Positions 29,146 through 39,450 are shown, counted from the first letter of the stretch. The stretch: DNA of 64,000 nucleotides from Woeseiaceae bacterium (GCA_021773075.1 JAJFKT010000026.1:120356-184355); one strand, 5' to 3'. Notes: a model not told the origin generated them from the letters alone. Program-made: numbers and translations.

Positions 29146-30534
29146 ATGAAGATTTTATTAGCATGCATCTCACTTTCGGTCGCTTCCACGGCGATAGCTG
29201 AGGTGGCTGATTCTGAGCACGCTCGGAAGACACTGGAAATCTACGAACGCATTATTGCGGTTGAGACCTCAAAGAACCTCGGCAACGTGCCGGAGGTTGC
29301 TAATTATCTGGCTGAGGAGCTAATCGCTGCCGGTCTTCCCAAGGGTGATGTCGAAGTGTTGCCGGTCGGAGAAACTGCTGCACTAATTGCCCGATACCGA
29401 GGTGATGGCTCGTCTGGAAAAACACCGATTCTGCTGTTGGGTCATATGGACGTTGTTGAAGCCCGCCCTGAAGACTGGGAACGGCCGCCGTTCAAGTTGA
29501 CGAAAGACGATAAGTATTTTTTTGCACGCGGCACGATCGATAACAAGTTCGGAGTCACGCAACTTACATCAACGTTTATTCGTTTGAAGAAGGAAGGCTA
29601 CGTTCCGAATCGTGACCTGATTATCGTGTTCTCTGGGGACGAAGAAACTTCGATGACCAGCACGCGCAAGCTGGCGTATGACCGTCCTGATCTTGCTGAG
29701 GCGGAGTTCGCGCTCAATTCTGATGCGGGCGGCGGCACGCTAAGCAAAGATGGCAAAGCGATCGTATTTCGCATTCAGGCAGCGGAAAAAACCTACGTCA
29801 CCTGGGAAATTACAGTCACAAATCCCGGCGGGCATAGTTCACGACCACGCCTGGATAATGCGATTTACGAATTGGCCGACGCGATTGGCAAGATTCAAGC
29901 ACATCGTTTCCCGGTTCGCTGGAGCGACATGACACTTGAGTACTTTGCCGAAACGGGCAAGCAGTTGGGCGGTGAGGTTGGCGAGGCAATGCTCAAGTTT
30001 GTTGAGAACCCTAAAGATACGACGGCATCTGATCGGCTTGCAATTGAGCCGTCGTATGTAGGTTCGACGCGAACCACCTGCGTAGTCACAATGCTGCGCG
30101 CAGGCCACGCTGAAAACGCATTGCCACAATCAGCGACGGCAACCGTCAACTGCCGCGTATTTCCGGGCGTTTCGACTGACGAAGTGCGCGCCGTTTTGAA
30201 AAAGGTAGTCGGCAATGATGCGGTGCAGTTTGAGGTGTTGCAGGAACCGACTGAGAGTCCAATATCGGAATTGCGTGAAGAGATACGCGCGGCGATCAGT
30301 GAAGCGGTTCACGTTCGTTATCCCGGCGTAAGGCTAATGGCCTATATGGAGTCCGGTGGCACTGACGGCATGCATTTTCGCAAAGCAGGAATTCCGACCT
30401 GGGCGATGAGCGGCATCTTTATGGACCCAGACGAGATGTTTGCACACGGCCTAAATGAGCGAGTACCGATAAAAGCGTTTTACGATGCTCTAGATCACTG
30501 GAGCATTATTATCAAAGACTTGACGGGCAAATAA
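29146..30534 (+). CDS. Exported M20-family metallopeptidase
   Basis: 462 aa from ATG 29146 with signal peptide (ISLSVASTAIAEV). Di-zinc M20 active site: LLGHMDVVEA, GTIDNKFG, SGDEETSM and NSDAGGG; dimerisation-domain motif NPGGHSSRPR; C-terminal metal His in FAHGLNE. Probably a periplasmic dipeptidase or carboxypeptidase. 27 bp behind cbs on the same strand, so possibly co-transcribed. Confidence 0.92.
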   Translation: MKILLACISLSVASTAIAEVADSEHARKTLEIYERIIAVETSKNLGNVPEVANYLAEELIAAGLPKGDVEVLPVGETAALIARYRGDGSSGKTPILLLGHMDVVEARPEDWERPPFKLTKDDKYFFARGTIDNKFGVTQLTSTFIRLKKEGYVPNRDLIIVFSGDEETSMTSTRKLAYDRPDLAEAEFALNSDAGGGTLSKDGKAIVFRIQAAEKTYVTWEITVTNPGGHSSRPRLDNAIYELADAIGKIQAHRFPVRWSDMTLEYFAETGKQLGGEVGEAMLKFVENPKDTTASDRLAIEPSYVGSTRTTCVVTMLRAGHAENALPQSATATVNCRVFPGVSTDEVRAVLKKVVGNDAVQFEVLQEPTESPISELREEIRAAISEAVHVRYPGVRLMAYMESGGTDGMHFRKAGIPTWAMSGIFMDPDEMFAHGLNERVPIKAFYDALDHWSIIIKDLTGK

Positions 30535-30645
30535 GGTCCGCGTCGCGATTTTCAGGCCTTGTAGCTTGGGTGGAATTATATCCGTGGCTCTATGAAGGTG
30601 TAGACTGGCGGCACCGGTGAAAGGTGTCGGCTGCGGAGTCTCGAA

Positions 30646-32727
30646 ATGGCCAAAACAATAACGGCCGCTGTGGGCGGTGTATTGCTCGGAATCGTCCTTG
30701 CGCTGCTTACGAGCAAGATGGTGCCATCGGCCGACAGGCCCGTCGCCGAAATCAAGGGCAATGTTGTTCGCGCGCCAGACTCGACACCGGATCGTCTCGA
30801 TGTCAGCCGCGGAGCGGAGCAGATCGGCAGCGAAGAAGTTCCTGCCGCAGAATCGGATTTTGACCGCGCGGCCGCATTGTACGTCCTTGCTGGCCGTTCG
30901 GATTCCTCCGCTGTCCAAAACTTGATCTACGAGACGAACGAGATCGTCGACGAATTTGAGCGTGAGAACTCGCTGAATATTCTCTTTTCTCGACTGGCCG
31001 AAATTGAGCCGCGAGCAGCACTGACGCTGGCCAGGATGGGTGATTTTGCGGCGATTAAGTCCCTTGAACGAACGGTCTGGCGGAACTGGGCGCGTAAGGA
31101 TTTCGAGGACGCGCTGTTTGATGCGAAGACCCAAATTTCGCTCGCCAATCAGAATTCAGCCGCACAAAGCCTGTACGCGGCCTTTGGCTACATGGGCAAC
31201 GAGATTACGGATCGAATTGAAAGTGAGCTTGGCATCGGTCCGGATCGCTCATCGCGTGGTCGCTATTTGTACAAGCTAGCCGACAGGTCGCCAGCTGTGG
31301 CAATCGACTTCATTAATAGTATTAGCGATGATCGCGATCGGCGAGATTACGTGTCATGGCTCGCCTACTATGTCTCGTTGCGTGACCCAAGTGACGCATT
31401 GAGGTTTGCGGAACTCTTCGAATCTACATCGGATGGTGACTACTACAACCGCATTTTGGGCCGGGGTATGGCCCAGGAAAATCCGCAAGCAACGCTGGAC
31501 CGCATAATGGCCAGCGGCAATCGAAAGGCTTCCAGTGACGAGTATCAATATGCAATACGTGCTTTGGCGACTTCGGATATTGATGCGGCAAAGCAGTATT
31601 TCGAGCAGGCACGATCCGCGGAGGAAAAGCGATTCTTCGGCACCTCGATAGTTAACGAAATGGCGAAAAAGGACCCGATTGAGGCGCTTGAGTGGGCGAG
31701 AGAAAATGAAACAGGTCGATTTTCCAATCTGCAGATGGCGGTACTCATGAAAATCGCGACGTCAGATCCGCAGCTCGCGCTGGCCGAGGCTACGAAGACG
31801 CCGAATGTACAGATGCGATCGATGATGATCGCAAATGTTGTTCAGCAAATCGCGGGAGACAACCCGAGGGATGCCGTGGTATTCCTGGATCAGATTCAGG
31901 ACAGGGCTCATAAAATGGCGGCAAGACAGCAGCTGGCATCGTCGTGGATGCGCAGTGACCCGGATGCCGCTATGGAGTGGGTAATGAGTCAGGATGAGCA
32001 GACGGAGTCCGGGCTGGTGCAGAGCCTCGTGATGCAACTCGTGCGTGATGATGTCGACGCGGCATTGCGATTACTGCCGACACTCGACAAGCAGTATCAA
32101 GTCAATTTGCGACAGCAGATTGCACAGAGCCTTGCGATGAATAGTTCGCCCGCCGAAGCGCAGAGCTTCATTCAGCAATTTGAAGGGCAGGAAGACTACG
32201 ATCAGTTGCAGGCGTCTCTGATCAGCGGTGTCGCGCAGACCGATGTGATGATGGCGAAACAGCTCGCCGACCAAATGGCTGCAGGCGGCGCCAGAGACAG
32301 AGCCTATCTCCAGGTCGTCTCACAGTATGCGCAAACCGATCCGTCTGAAGCTGCGCGCTGGCTTGCTGCGATCAAGGACGAACGTTTACGCAGTAGTGCG
32401 ACCGGCCAGGTTGCAGCACAGTGGTCGAATCTGGATCCTGTGGCGGCGGCGCAATGGGTAAGAGAAATTCCACGAGGGTCTTCGCGAGATGACGCGATCC
32501 TGCACATGTCATCCCGATGGAGCCAGCCCACCAGGGAACAACAACAACTTATCGACGATATTGAGGACCCGGAGAAACGCGGTCAGGCCAAGGTCTATCA
32601 GATTTACCACTTGATGCGGACGGACCGCGCGGCGGCGCGAAGAATGCTGGATGATGCCGATATTCCGGATCGCCTGCGGCAGCAGGCCGAATCGATGCTT
32701 AGTCAGGTGGGCGTGAGGTTTCGATAG
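30646..32727 (+). CDS. Membrane-anchored helical-repeat protein, unknown function
   Basis: 693 aa. One N-terminal TM helix (about 5-26), then a long array of about 30-residue helical-pair units rich in Ala, Asp and Gln with the recurring pattern xDPxAAxxWxxxxxxxxxRxxxxxxxA (for example SNLDPVAAAQWVREIP, RSDPDAAMEWVMSQ, QTDPSEAARWLAAIK). An alpha-solenoid (TPR- or HEAT-like) exposed to the periplasm is most likely. No enzyme motif. Such arrays act as scaffolds; the partner is unknown. Confidence 0.8.
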   Translation: MAKTITAAVGGVLLGIVLALLTSKMVPSADRPVAEIKGNVVRAPDSTPDRLDVSRGAEQIGSEEVPAAESDFDRAAALYVLAGRSDSSAVQNLIYETNEIVDEFERENSLNILFSRLAEIEPRAALTLARMGDFAAIKSLERTVWRNWARKDFEDALFDAKTQISLANQNSAAQSLYAAFGYMGNEITDRIESELGIGPDRSSRGRYLYKLADRSPAVAIDFINSISDDRDRRDYVSWLAYYVSLRDPSDALRFAELFESTSDGDYYNRILGRGMAQENPQATLDRIMASGNRKASSDEYQYAIRALATSDIDAAKQYFEQARSAEEKRFFGTSIVNEMAKKDPIEALEWARENETGRFSNLQMAVLMKIATSDPQLALAEATKTPNVQMRSMMIANVVQQIAGDNPRDAVVFLDQIQDRAHKMAARQQLASSWMRSDPDAAMEWVMSQDEQTESGLVQSLVMQLVRDDVDAALRLLPTLDKQYQVNLRQQIAQSLAMNSSPAEAQSFIQQFEGQEDYDQLQASLISGVAQTDVMMAKQLADQMAAGGARDRAYLQVVSQYAQTDPSEAARWLAAIKDERLRSSATGQVAAQWSNLDPVAAAQWVREIPRGSSRDDAILHMSSRWSQPTREQQQLIDDIEDPEKRGQAKVYQIYHLMRTDRAAARRMLDDADIPDRLRQQAESMLSQVGVRFR

Positions 32728-32736
32728 TTTTTGATA

Positions 32737-33819
32737 CTACTCGCCGAGTGCCGCCAACTGGTCCGCCTGGTATTCGTTGATCAAAGGTTCGATGACCTGC
32801 TCGAGCCCACCTTCAATAATCTCGTCGAGTTTATAGAGCGTGAGATTGATGCGGTGATCGGTGACGCGTCCCTGCGGATAATTGTACGTCCGGATGCGCT
32901 CCGATCGATCACCCGAGCCGACCAGTAGTTTCCGCGTTGCCGCATGCTCTGCTTCCTGTTCCGCAACCTGTGTATCGAGCAGGCGCGCCTGGAGTAAGGA
33001 CATAGCGCGAGCGCGATTCTTGTGCTGCGAGCGCTCGTCCTGGCATTCGACGACGATGCCGGATGGCAAGTGAGTCAGACGGACAGCGGAATCGGTCTTG
33101 TTAACGTGCTGACCGCCGGCACCCGAAGCGCGGTAGGTGTCGACTCGCAAGTCAGCCGGATTAATGTCCACCTCTTCAACTTCATCAGGCTCGGGCAGTA
33201 CCGCGACGGTGCATGCCGAGGTATGAATACGGCCTTGTGACTCCGTTGCCGGTACACGTTGTACCCGATGCGCACCGGACTCAAACTTTAGCTTCGCGAA
33301 AATGCTGCTTCCCGTTACGCGACTAATGATCTCTTTGTAGCCACCATGATCGCCCTCACGAGCCGAGATGATTTCGATAGACCATTTGGCCGTCTCGGCA
33401 TAGCGTGAATACATGCGAAACAGATCACCGGCGAAGATCGCGGCTTCATCGCCACCCGTGCCAGCACGAATTTCCAAATAGACGTTGGCGTCATCATGCG
33501 GGTCTGGCGGGATTAAGGATTTCTGCAACTGTACGAGTAGCGCGTCCTGCCGGCCATTCAGAATCTGCAATTCATCCTGACCCATTTCGCGAACCTCGGC
33601 GTCAGAGTCATTTGCCATCTCCTCTGCCTCCGAAATGTCTTCAACCAGCTTCTCGTATTCTTTGAACAAATTGACGACAGGCTCGACGCGCGAGTATTCC
33701 TTCGACAACTCACGAAACTGATTCTGGTCCGAGATCACATCGGGATCGGAGAGCAGGCCAGCAATCTCTTCGAAGCGCTCGCTTACTGATTCCAGTTTGA
33801 ATCGTATGGATTCCTTCAC
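32737..33819 (-). CDS. prfA: Peptide chain release factor 1
   Basis: 360 aa, full length. Terminates translation at UAA and UAG. GGQ motif in [31 protein letters not shown]; the codon-recognition loop (PxT) is seen in the [16 protein letters not shown] context. Follows hemA by 9 bp in a hemA-prfA operon, a standard gammaproteobacterial pairing. An intact RF1 is relevant to the in-frame TAG at 12874. Confidence 0.98.
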   Translation of the reverse strand: MKESIRFKLESVSERFEEIAGLLSDPDVISDQNQFRELSKEYSRVEPVVNLFKEYEKLVEDISEAEEMANDSDAEVREMGQDELQILNGRQDALLVQLQKSLIPPDPHDDANVYLEIRAGTGGDEAAIFAGDLFRMYSRYAETAKWSIEIISAREGDHGGYKEIISRVTGSSIFAKLKFESGAHRVQRVPATESQGRIHTSACTVAVLPEPDEVEEVDINPADLRVDTYRASGAGGQHVNKTDSAVRLTHLPSGIVVECQDERSQHKNRARAMSLLQARLLDTQVAEQEAEHAATRKLLVGSGDRSERIRTYNYPQGRVTDHRINLTLYKLDEIIEGGLEQVIEPLINEYQADQLAALGE

Positions 33820-33828
33820 TTTTTAACC

Positions 33829-35085
33829 TTATTCGTCCGTGTTCAGGTCAAAAATACGCCGGGCCGCGTCGATGAGTTCCTCATTGGATTCCTCTCCCGC
33901 CTTGCGCAAGGAAACACTGGGTCCGTGCAGCATTTTTTTCATTAATGCCGCGGTTGCGTATTCGATAGCATCGTCGGCCGACTCGCCTCGCGCTAAACGG
34001 CGATGAGCTTGTGCGTTGACCTCATCGCGTATCGACGCGCTTTGCTCACGCAGCGCGGCAATAACCGGCACCACCTGTTTGGAGCGCTCAATATTTTGGT
34101 AGCGATGAATCTCGTCATCGAGCAGCTTGTCCGCTTCAACGGCCGCGGCTTCCCGATTGCCTTGCCCCTGTTGAATGACTTTGTCGAGATCGTCGATGGT
34201 GTAGAGATACACGTCCTCCAGGTCGCCGACGCCGGCCTCAATGTCTCTGGGTACAGCAATGTCCACAGCAAAAATTGGTTTCCGCTTACGCGCCTTGATA
34301 GCCGCTTTCATATGCTCGAGCCGTACCACTGGATCCGGACTAGCTGTTGAGCAGATCAGGATATCGGCCTCAGGCAAGGTACCCTCGATTTCCGACAATG
34401 GCAGCGCGAAACCACCGAATTGTCCGGCAAGATCTTGTGCACGTTCGATATTGCGGTTAGCAACAAACAAGCGACCGATTTGGCGGCTCGATAAATGCCT
34501 CGCCAGAAGCTCAACCGTGACGCCTGCGCCAACGAGTAATGCAGTGTGTTTCGTGAATCCGGCAAAGAATTGATTCGCGAGATTGACCGCGGCCGATGCG
34601 ACCGATACCGGGCTCGCACCGATATCCGTGTCTGTACGAATTTTCTTGGCCACCGCAAATGTGTGTTGCATTAGCCGACCTAGCTGGCGACCGAGCGTAC
34701 CTGCGTCCTGCGCATCGCGAAAAGCGTCTTTGAGCTGCCCCAGAATCTGTGGCTCGCCGAGAATCATTGAGTCCAAACCACAGGCAACGCGGAATATGTG
34801 GCGGATGGCGGCGTCATCGTCAAGCGTAAACAAAGAAGCGTTAAATGATTGATCGAGCTTGCGATCGTTGTGCAGCCAATCTCGAAGTTGGTCGCGGCCG
34901 TTATCGCCCGTGATTACATAAAATTCGGTGCGATTACAGGTCGACAGCAGGACGGCTTCTTCGACGCCGTCGAGCGCGACCATGCTGCTCAACGCACGCG
35001 CAATATCGTCTCCCGAGAAGACGACTTGCTCGCGAATTTCGACAGGTGCCGTGTTATGGTTCAGGCCGAGTATTTGCAGCGGCAT
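33829..35085 (-). CDS. hemA: Glutamyl-tRNA reductase
   Basis: 418 aa. First committed step of C5 tetrapyrrole synthesis, reducing Glu-tRNA to glutamate semialdehyde. Catalytic Cys in LLSTCNRTEFY; GLDSMILGEPQILGQ; NADPH-binding LLVGAGVTVELLA; C-terminal dimerisation helices. Start at 35085 (MPLQILGLNHNTAPVE) matches the family; ten upstream residues do not. Divergent from the TPR gene across about 110 bp. Haem demand fits the several c-type cytochromes in this window. Confidence 0.97.
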   Translation of the reverse strand: MPLQILGLNHNTAPVEIREQVVFSGDDIARALSSMVALDGVEEAVLLSTCNRTEFYVITGDNGRDQLRDWLHNDRKLDQSFNASLFTLDDDAAIRHIFRVACGLDSMILGEPQILGQLKDAFRDAQDAGTLGRQLGRLMQHTFAVAKKIRTDTDIGASPVSVASAAVNLANQFFAGFTKHTALLVGAGVTVELLARHLSSRQIGRLFVANRNIERAQDLAGQFGGFALPLSEIEGTLPEADILICSTASPDPVVRLEHMKAAIKARKRKPIFAVDIAVPRDIEAGVGDLEDVYLYTIDDLDKVIQQGQGNREAAAVEADKLLDDEIHRYQNIERSKQVVPVIAALREQSASIRDEVNAQAHRRLARGESADDAIEYATAALMKKMLHGPSVSLRKAGEESNEELIDAARRIFDLNTDE

Positions 35086-35193
35086 AACGTCTTTATGGCG
35101 GCGCCGATACGACACCGAAGGATTACGGAACTCGTATCATAAGCGAACTGAACCGCCAGTTCCTTGTCTCTGTAATAAACGGACGAAATATTT

Positions 35194-36888
35194 ATGCCAG
35201 AGAAATACCTGTGGCGATCGGCAATATCGCTGATTTCGCTAGTTTCCATCACAATTATCCAGAGTGTTACCCCCGTACTGGCTGATGAACCCGCTTCATC
35301 GAAGGCCAGCGCGCATGTCCTGCAGGCCGAAATCGCGCTGCAGCGCAATGAGTATCTTGAGGCAACGATCGAATATCGGAAGGCCGCCGAACAAAGTGAC
35401 AGCATCGAGCTGGCCCGAAAAGCGACTCGGCTGGGTTTTTCGTATGGCTTCAACGAGGAAGCGTTGTTGGCCGCCAAGCGCTGGCTCGATCTCGACAAAG
35501 ACAGCGACGAGGCACGAGCCTTTTTGGGGCAGTTGTATTTTCGTGTCGATGATCTGCGAAATTCGCGCCGTCAGTTCGAACGCCTGATCAAAGCAGAAGC
35601 CGAGGATCCAGGCAAACGCCTGTTGTCGTTGCTTGGATATCTTGCCGATGAGAAACAACCTGAGCGTGCTGATAAGTTGATGCGTTCTCTGGCGAAACCG
35701 TATCGGGACTCTGCCAGCGCGCACTACGCGGTTGCTGTACTGGCTTTACAGGCCGGTGACGTTGAATACGCCAAAGAACGCGCCACTCGCTCAATGGAGC
35801 TCGAGCCGAACTATACGCGGCCAAAACTCTTGTTTGCTCGTGCCCTGATGTTTGAGGGCAAAAACGACGAGGCCATCGAGTACCTGGCTCACATGATTGG
35901 GGACAGTTCTCATCCGGACCCGGACGCCCGAATGGAACTGGCTCTTATGTACATGCTGACAGGCCGCGATGATGATGCCTTGAGTCAGGTCAATCAGGTG
36001 TTGTTGGAGCAAAGCGGGCGTCTCGACGCGCTCCGACTGATGGCCATTATTAACTTCCGGCTCGAACGCCTGGACGCTGCCTGGGACGATTTTAACGACT
36101 TGCTGGCCAGCGGCCAGTATCGAATGGATGCGCTCTATTATCTGGCACGAATCGCTGACTATCGCGAACAGTACGAAAGGGCGGCGCGCCTTTATAAAGA
36201 GGTTCGCTCAGGCTCGAATACCGTATTTTCACAACGCCGCGCCAGCCTCATTATGGCGCACGAGCTTGAGGATGTAGACGGTGCGCTGGCATTGCTTGAC
36301 AATTTCGCCGACTCATCACCGAATTTTGCGGTTGAGGTTGTAGCGCTCAAGGGGCAACTGCTTATTTCGTTGGAACGCTATGACGAGGGCCTTGCGCTAT
36401 ACGAAAAGGCGATCAAATACCGGCCCGATAGCGAAGGTCTGGTTCTGGGTCGATCGGAACTGTTGCTGCGGATTGGGCGCGTCGACGAAGCTGTTACGAG
36501 CTACCGGAGCGCGGTTAAGAACTGGCCAGACAGTGCGCAGTCGCTTAACGCGCTCGGCTATACGCTTGCAGACAGAACGGATCAGTTTGAGGAAGCAGAG
36601 AGTCTTATCCGAAAAGCGATCAAGCTCGAACCCAATAGCGCGGCGATCATCGACAGCCTGGGATGGGTCTTGTACAAGCTGGGGCAGCCTGAAGAAGCAT
36701 TGACGGAGCTGCAGCGAGCGTACGAACGATTGAAGGACGCCGAAGTAGCAGCCCATATCGTGGAAGTTCTGGTTGTGCTCGAACGTCGCGATGAGGCAAT
36801 CGAGCTACTGGAGTCGGCTGAGAAAGATGATCCGGAAAGTGAGTTGCTGGCAGATGTTCGTAAGCGTTTTTTCTCTGAATCTCCGTAG
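35194..36888 (+). CDS. Exported tetratricopeptide-repeat protein
   Basis: 564 aa. Signal peptide or anchor (about 8-30), then a run of TPRs filling the protein, e.g. AEIALQRNEYLEATIEYRKA, MELEPNYTRPKLLFARAL and the canonical unit SAAIIDSLGWVLYKLGQPEE. Gammaproteobacteria often carry such a TPR protein directly upstream of lolB. Function unknown, likely envelope assembly. Its 3' end overlaps the proposed lolB start by 35 bp. Confidence 0.88.
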   Translation: MPEKYLWRSAISLISLVSITIIQSVTPVLADEPASSKASAHVLQAEIALQRNEYLEATIEYRKAAEQSDSIELARKATRLGFSYGFNEEALLAAKRWLDLDKDSDEARAFLGQLYFRVDDLRNSRRQFERLIKAEAEDPGKRLLSLLGYLADEKQPERADKLMRSLAKPYRDSASAHYAVAVLALQAGDVEYAKERATRSMELEPNYTRPKLLFARALMFEGKNDEAIEYLAHMIGDSSHPDPDARMELALMYMLTGRDDDALSQVNQVLLEQSGRLDALRLMAIINFRLERLDAAWDDFNDLLASGQYRMDALYYLARIADYREQYERAARLYKEVRSGSNTVFSQRRASLIMAHELEDVDGALALLDNFADSSPNFAVEVVALKGQLLISLERYDEGLALYEKAIKYRPDSEGLVLGRSELLLRIGRVDEAVTSYRSAVKNWPDSAQSLNALGYTLADRTDQFEEAESLIRKAIKLEPNSAAIIDSLGWVLYKLGQPEEALTELQRAYERLKDAEVAAHIVEVLVVLERRDEAIELLESAEKDDPESELLADVRKRFFSESP

Positions 36889-37513
36889 CTCGCGGAGTTC
36901 GACCAACGGTCACCCGAGCCGCTTAGTTTGGCTGGGAATGTGGTTGGCAGTGTTGTCCGGATGCGCGGCAACTCGTCCTGGCGTTGATCTTCCCGAGATA
37001 TCGACCTGGACGCTGCGACAGGAGGTTCTATCGAATCTCGTGGACTGGCAGTTTCGCGGACGCATTGCGGTGAAGGCTGGCGACGAAGGCTTTAACGGCA
37101 AATTCAATTGGACTCAAACCGGCGACGACTTCTACGCCACAGTCAGCGGCCCGCTCGGTATTGGTACAGTTGTCATCGAGGGCTCCGACAGAGTCATTGC
37201 GGTGACGGACAAGGACGGTATTAAGACAAAACTGATCGACCCCGAGCGCGAGCTCTATGACCGCTACGGCTGGACAATTCCAGTGGCTAGCCTTCGTTTC
37301 TGGGCGTTGGGAATTCCGGACCCGACCAGCCAGGCGGATACCGAGATCGATGCAGAGGGGCGTCTGGTCGAACTCGAGCAGAACGACTGGGCGGTGAATA
37401 TCTCGCGCTACCGCGAAAGTGCCGGGCAGCAGTTGCCGCGCACGATGACCGCCAGTAACCCTGATACTCGCGTGCGAATGGTCATCGACAGATGGAAGTT
37501 CTTCGAGCGTTGA
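36854..37513 (+). CDS. lolB: Outer-membrane lipoprotein LolB
   Basis: 219 aa from ATG 36854. Accepts lipoproteins from LolA and inserts them in the outer membrane. Lipobox LSGCAATRPG with lipidated Cys; DWQFRGRIAVKAGDEGFNG and the beta-sheet pattern NWTQTGDDFYATVSGPLGIG are LolB-like, and RESAGQQLPRTMTASNPDTRVRM-type residues close the fold. The only start giving a charged n-region lies inside the TPR gene. Its stop codon overlaps the -35 of the tRNA-Gln promoter. ispE, which usually follows lolB, is absent. Confidence 0.9.
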   Translation: MFVSVFSLNLRSSRSSTNGHPSRLVWLGMWLAVLSGCAATRPGVDLPEISTWTLRQEVLSNLVDWQFRGRIAVKAGDEGFNGKFNWTQTGDDFYATVSGPLGIGTVVIEGSDRVIAVTDKDGIKTKLIDPERELYDRYGWTIPVASLRFWALGIPDPTSQADTEIDAEGRLVELEQNDWAVNISRYRESAGQQLPRTMTASNPDTRVRMVIDRWKFFER

Positions 37514-37538
37514 CACTAGGCGAGCGTGACAGCACAAT
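37510..37538 (+). promoter_or_regulatory. tRNA-Gln promoter with GC-rich discriminator
   Basis: TTGACA (37510-37515), 17-bp spacer, CACAAT (37533-37538), followed by CGCGCC. The GC-rich discriminator is typical of stringently controlled stable-RNA promoters. The -35 overlaps the lolB stop. It probably also drives prs. Confidence 0.65.
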
Positions 37539-37568
37539 CGCGCCTCAAGTATTGATATCAACCTCAAT

Positions 37569-37643
37569 TGGGGCGTAGCCAAGCGGTAAGGCATCGGGTT
37601 TTGATCCCGTGTACCGCAGGTTCGAATCCTGCCGCCCCAGCCA
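37569..37643 (+). tRNA. tRNA-Gln (anticodon TTG)
   Basis: 75-nt cloverleaf. Acceptor TGGGGCG pairs with CGCCCCA, discriminator G, CCA encoded. D-arm GTAGCCAAGCGGTAAGGC, anticodon loop TTTTGAT with anticodon TTG, T-arm GCAGGTTCGAATCCTGC. The U1-A72 pair and the encoded CCA are typical of bacterial tRNA-Gln. prs starts 22 bp downstream. Confidence 0.97.
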
Positions 37644-37664
37644 TCTCTTGCCTAAGGGGGCATC

Positions 37665-38618
37665 GTGGATCTGGCAACAACGGCGGTTTTTACCGGCAAC
37701 GCCCACCCGCAACTGGCTCAGGACATCGCCCGCTGCTTACGAATTCCACTCGCACGCGCCCAGGTAGGTCGATTCTCGGACGGTGAATTTAACGTCGAAA
37801 TTCTCGAGAATATTCGCGGCCGAGAGACGTTTATTATTCAGCCGACCTGTCCGCCAGCGGCTGAGAACCTCATGGAATTGCTGGTGATGGTCGATGCCGC
37901 GAGACGAGCGTCTGCGGCTCGCATCACGGCTGTCGTTCCTTACTTCGGCTTTGCACGACAGGACCGCCGTCCGCGCTCTTCCCGTGTGCCGATAACGGCC
38001 AAGCTGGTAGCGAAGATGTTCGGCACCGCCGGTGTAGACCGCGTGCTCACGGTCGATCTTCACGCCGACCAAATTCAAGCTTACTTTGATGTAGCGGTCG
38101 ACAACGTTTACGCCTCACCGCTGTTGCTTGGCGACGTTTGGAAACAGAAATACGATGACATGGTTGTCGTATCGCCGGACGTTGGTGGCGTTGTTCGAGC
38201 ACGAGCCTTGGCGAAACGCCTCGGTGACGCCGATCTCGTGATCATCGACAAGCGTCGTGACAAAGCGAATCAATCCGAAGTTATGAATCTCATCGGCGAC
38301 GTCGACGGCAAGAACTGCGTCATGATTGACGATATGGTCGATACGGCCGGTACGCTTTGCCATGCAGCGGAAGCGCTCAAGGATCATGGCGCAGTCAGCG
38401 TTTCGGCGTATATCACGCATGCAGTCTTGTCAGGTCCGGCGGTGTCGCGAATTACCGAGTCGAACCTCAACGAAGTCGTCGTTACAGACACTATCCCACT
38501 CAACGAGGAAGCGCGGGCCTGTACAAAGATCCGCCAGCTTTCTACGGCGGAGTTGCTGGCCGAGACGATGCGACGAATCTCCGACGACGAGTCGGTCAGC
38601 TCCCTGTACGTAGACTAG
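37665..38618 (+). CDS. prs: Ribose-phosphate pyrophosphokinase
   Basis: 317 aa with GTG start behind AAGGGGG. Makes PRPP from ribose-5-phosphate and ATP. Flexible-loop and binding motifs: [36 protein letters not shown], and the PRPP loop [16 protein letters not shown]. Located between tRNA-Gln and rplY, the usual order except that ispE is absent. Confidence 0.98.
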   Translation: MDLATTAVFTGNAHPQLAQDIARCLRIPLARAQVGRFSDGEFNVEILENIRGRETFIIQPTCPPAAENLMELLVMVDAARRASAARITAVVPYFGFARQDRRPRSSRVPITAKLVAKMFGTAGVDRVLTVDLHADQIQAYFDVAVDNVYASPLLLGDVWKQKYDDMVVVSPDVGGVVRARALAKRLGDADLVIIDKRRDKANQSEVMNLIGDVDGKNCVMIDDMVDTAGTLCHAAEALKDHGAVSVSAYITHAVLSGPAVSRITESNLNEVVVTDTIPLNEEARACTKIRQLSTAELLAETMRRISDDESVSSLYVD

Positions 38619-38621
38619 CCC

Positions 38622-38650
38622 TTGATAAGGCGTCTGACCCCGGTTACTAT
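38622..38650 (+). promoter_or_regulatory. rplY promoter
   Basis: TTGATA (38622-38627), 17-bp spacer, TACTAT (38645-38650), then the GC-rich GCGCGCC, as expected for a growth-rate-regulated ribosomal-protein promoter. Predicted leader of about 80 nt before ATG 38739. Confidence 0.6.
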
Positions 38651-38738
38651 GCGCGCCCTTGCGTGGATTGGTCGCGATTCACGTGCATTCAAACGTTAGA
38701 AATATTCTAGCAAAAACAAGCAGTTATGGAGAAGTGTC

Positions 38739-39431
38739 ATGAGTGACAAATTCGACCTGATTGCGGAACTCCGGGAAGATCAGGGGAAAGGTGCGAGCCG
38801 CCGCCTGCGTCACCAGGGAAAAGTTCCAGCAATCATCTACGGTGCCGGGCGTCCGCCACGGTCACTGATGTTTGACCAAAACAAAGTATTGAAGCAGCTC
38901 GAGAGCGAAGTGTTCTATTCGAGTATCCTGAACATCAAGGTTGGCGAAAAAAGCCAGGCTGCGATTTTGAAGGATCTGCAACGTCATCCTGCCAAGCACA
39001 TGATCTTGCACATGGATTTCCAGCGCATTGTTGATGATGTTGAAATCAAGATGAATGTACCGCTTCACTTCCTGAATGAAGATATCGCTATCGGCGTGAA
39101 AGAAGGTGGAGGCGCTGTGTCTCATCTGATGAACGACGTCGAAGTGGCCTGTCTGCCGAAACATCTTCCGGAATACATTGAAGTCGATATCGCCGAGCTG
39201 GAGCTCGACGCGATGTTGAACCTCTCGGACATCAAGCTGCCTGAAGGCGTTGAGATTCCGGCGCTGGCTCAGGGACCTGAGAATGACCACGGTATTGTTT
39301 CAATCCACGTGATCAAAGCAGCACCGATCGAAGATGAAGAGACGGTTGAAAGCGAAGTTGGCGAAGAAGGCGCGGAAGCGGGCGACGAACCTGCAGCCGA
39401 TGCCGCTGGCGAAGAGTCCAGCGACGACTAA
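38739..39431 (+). CDS. rplY: 50S ribosomal protein bL25 (long, Ctc form)
   Basis: 230 aa, the long TL5/Ctc form. The N-terminal 5S-rRNA-binding domain (RLRHQGKVPAIIYGAG, ILNIKVGEKSQAAILKDLQRHP) is followed by the C-terminal beta domain and a very acidic tail (EVGEEGAEAGDEPAADAAGE). Followed by a strong terminator. Confidence 0.97.
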   Translation: MSDKFDLIAELREDQGKGASRRLRHQGKVPAIIYGAGRPPRSLMFDQNKVLKQLESEVFYSSILNIKVGEKSQAAILKDLQRHPAKHMILHMDFQRIVDDVEIKMNVPLHFLNEDIAIGVKEGGGAVSHLMNDVEVACLPKHLPEYIEVDIAELELDAMLNLSDIKLPEGVEIPALAQGPENDHGIVSIHVIKAAPIEDEETVESEVGEEGAEAGDEPAADAAGEESSDD

Positions 39432-39450
39432 TCGTCGTATCCAGGAACGC

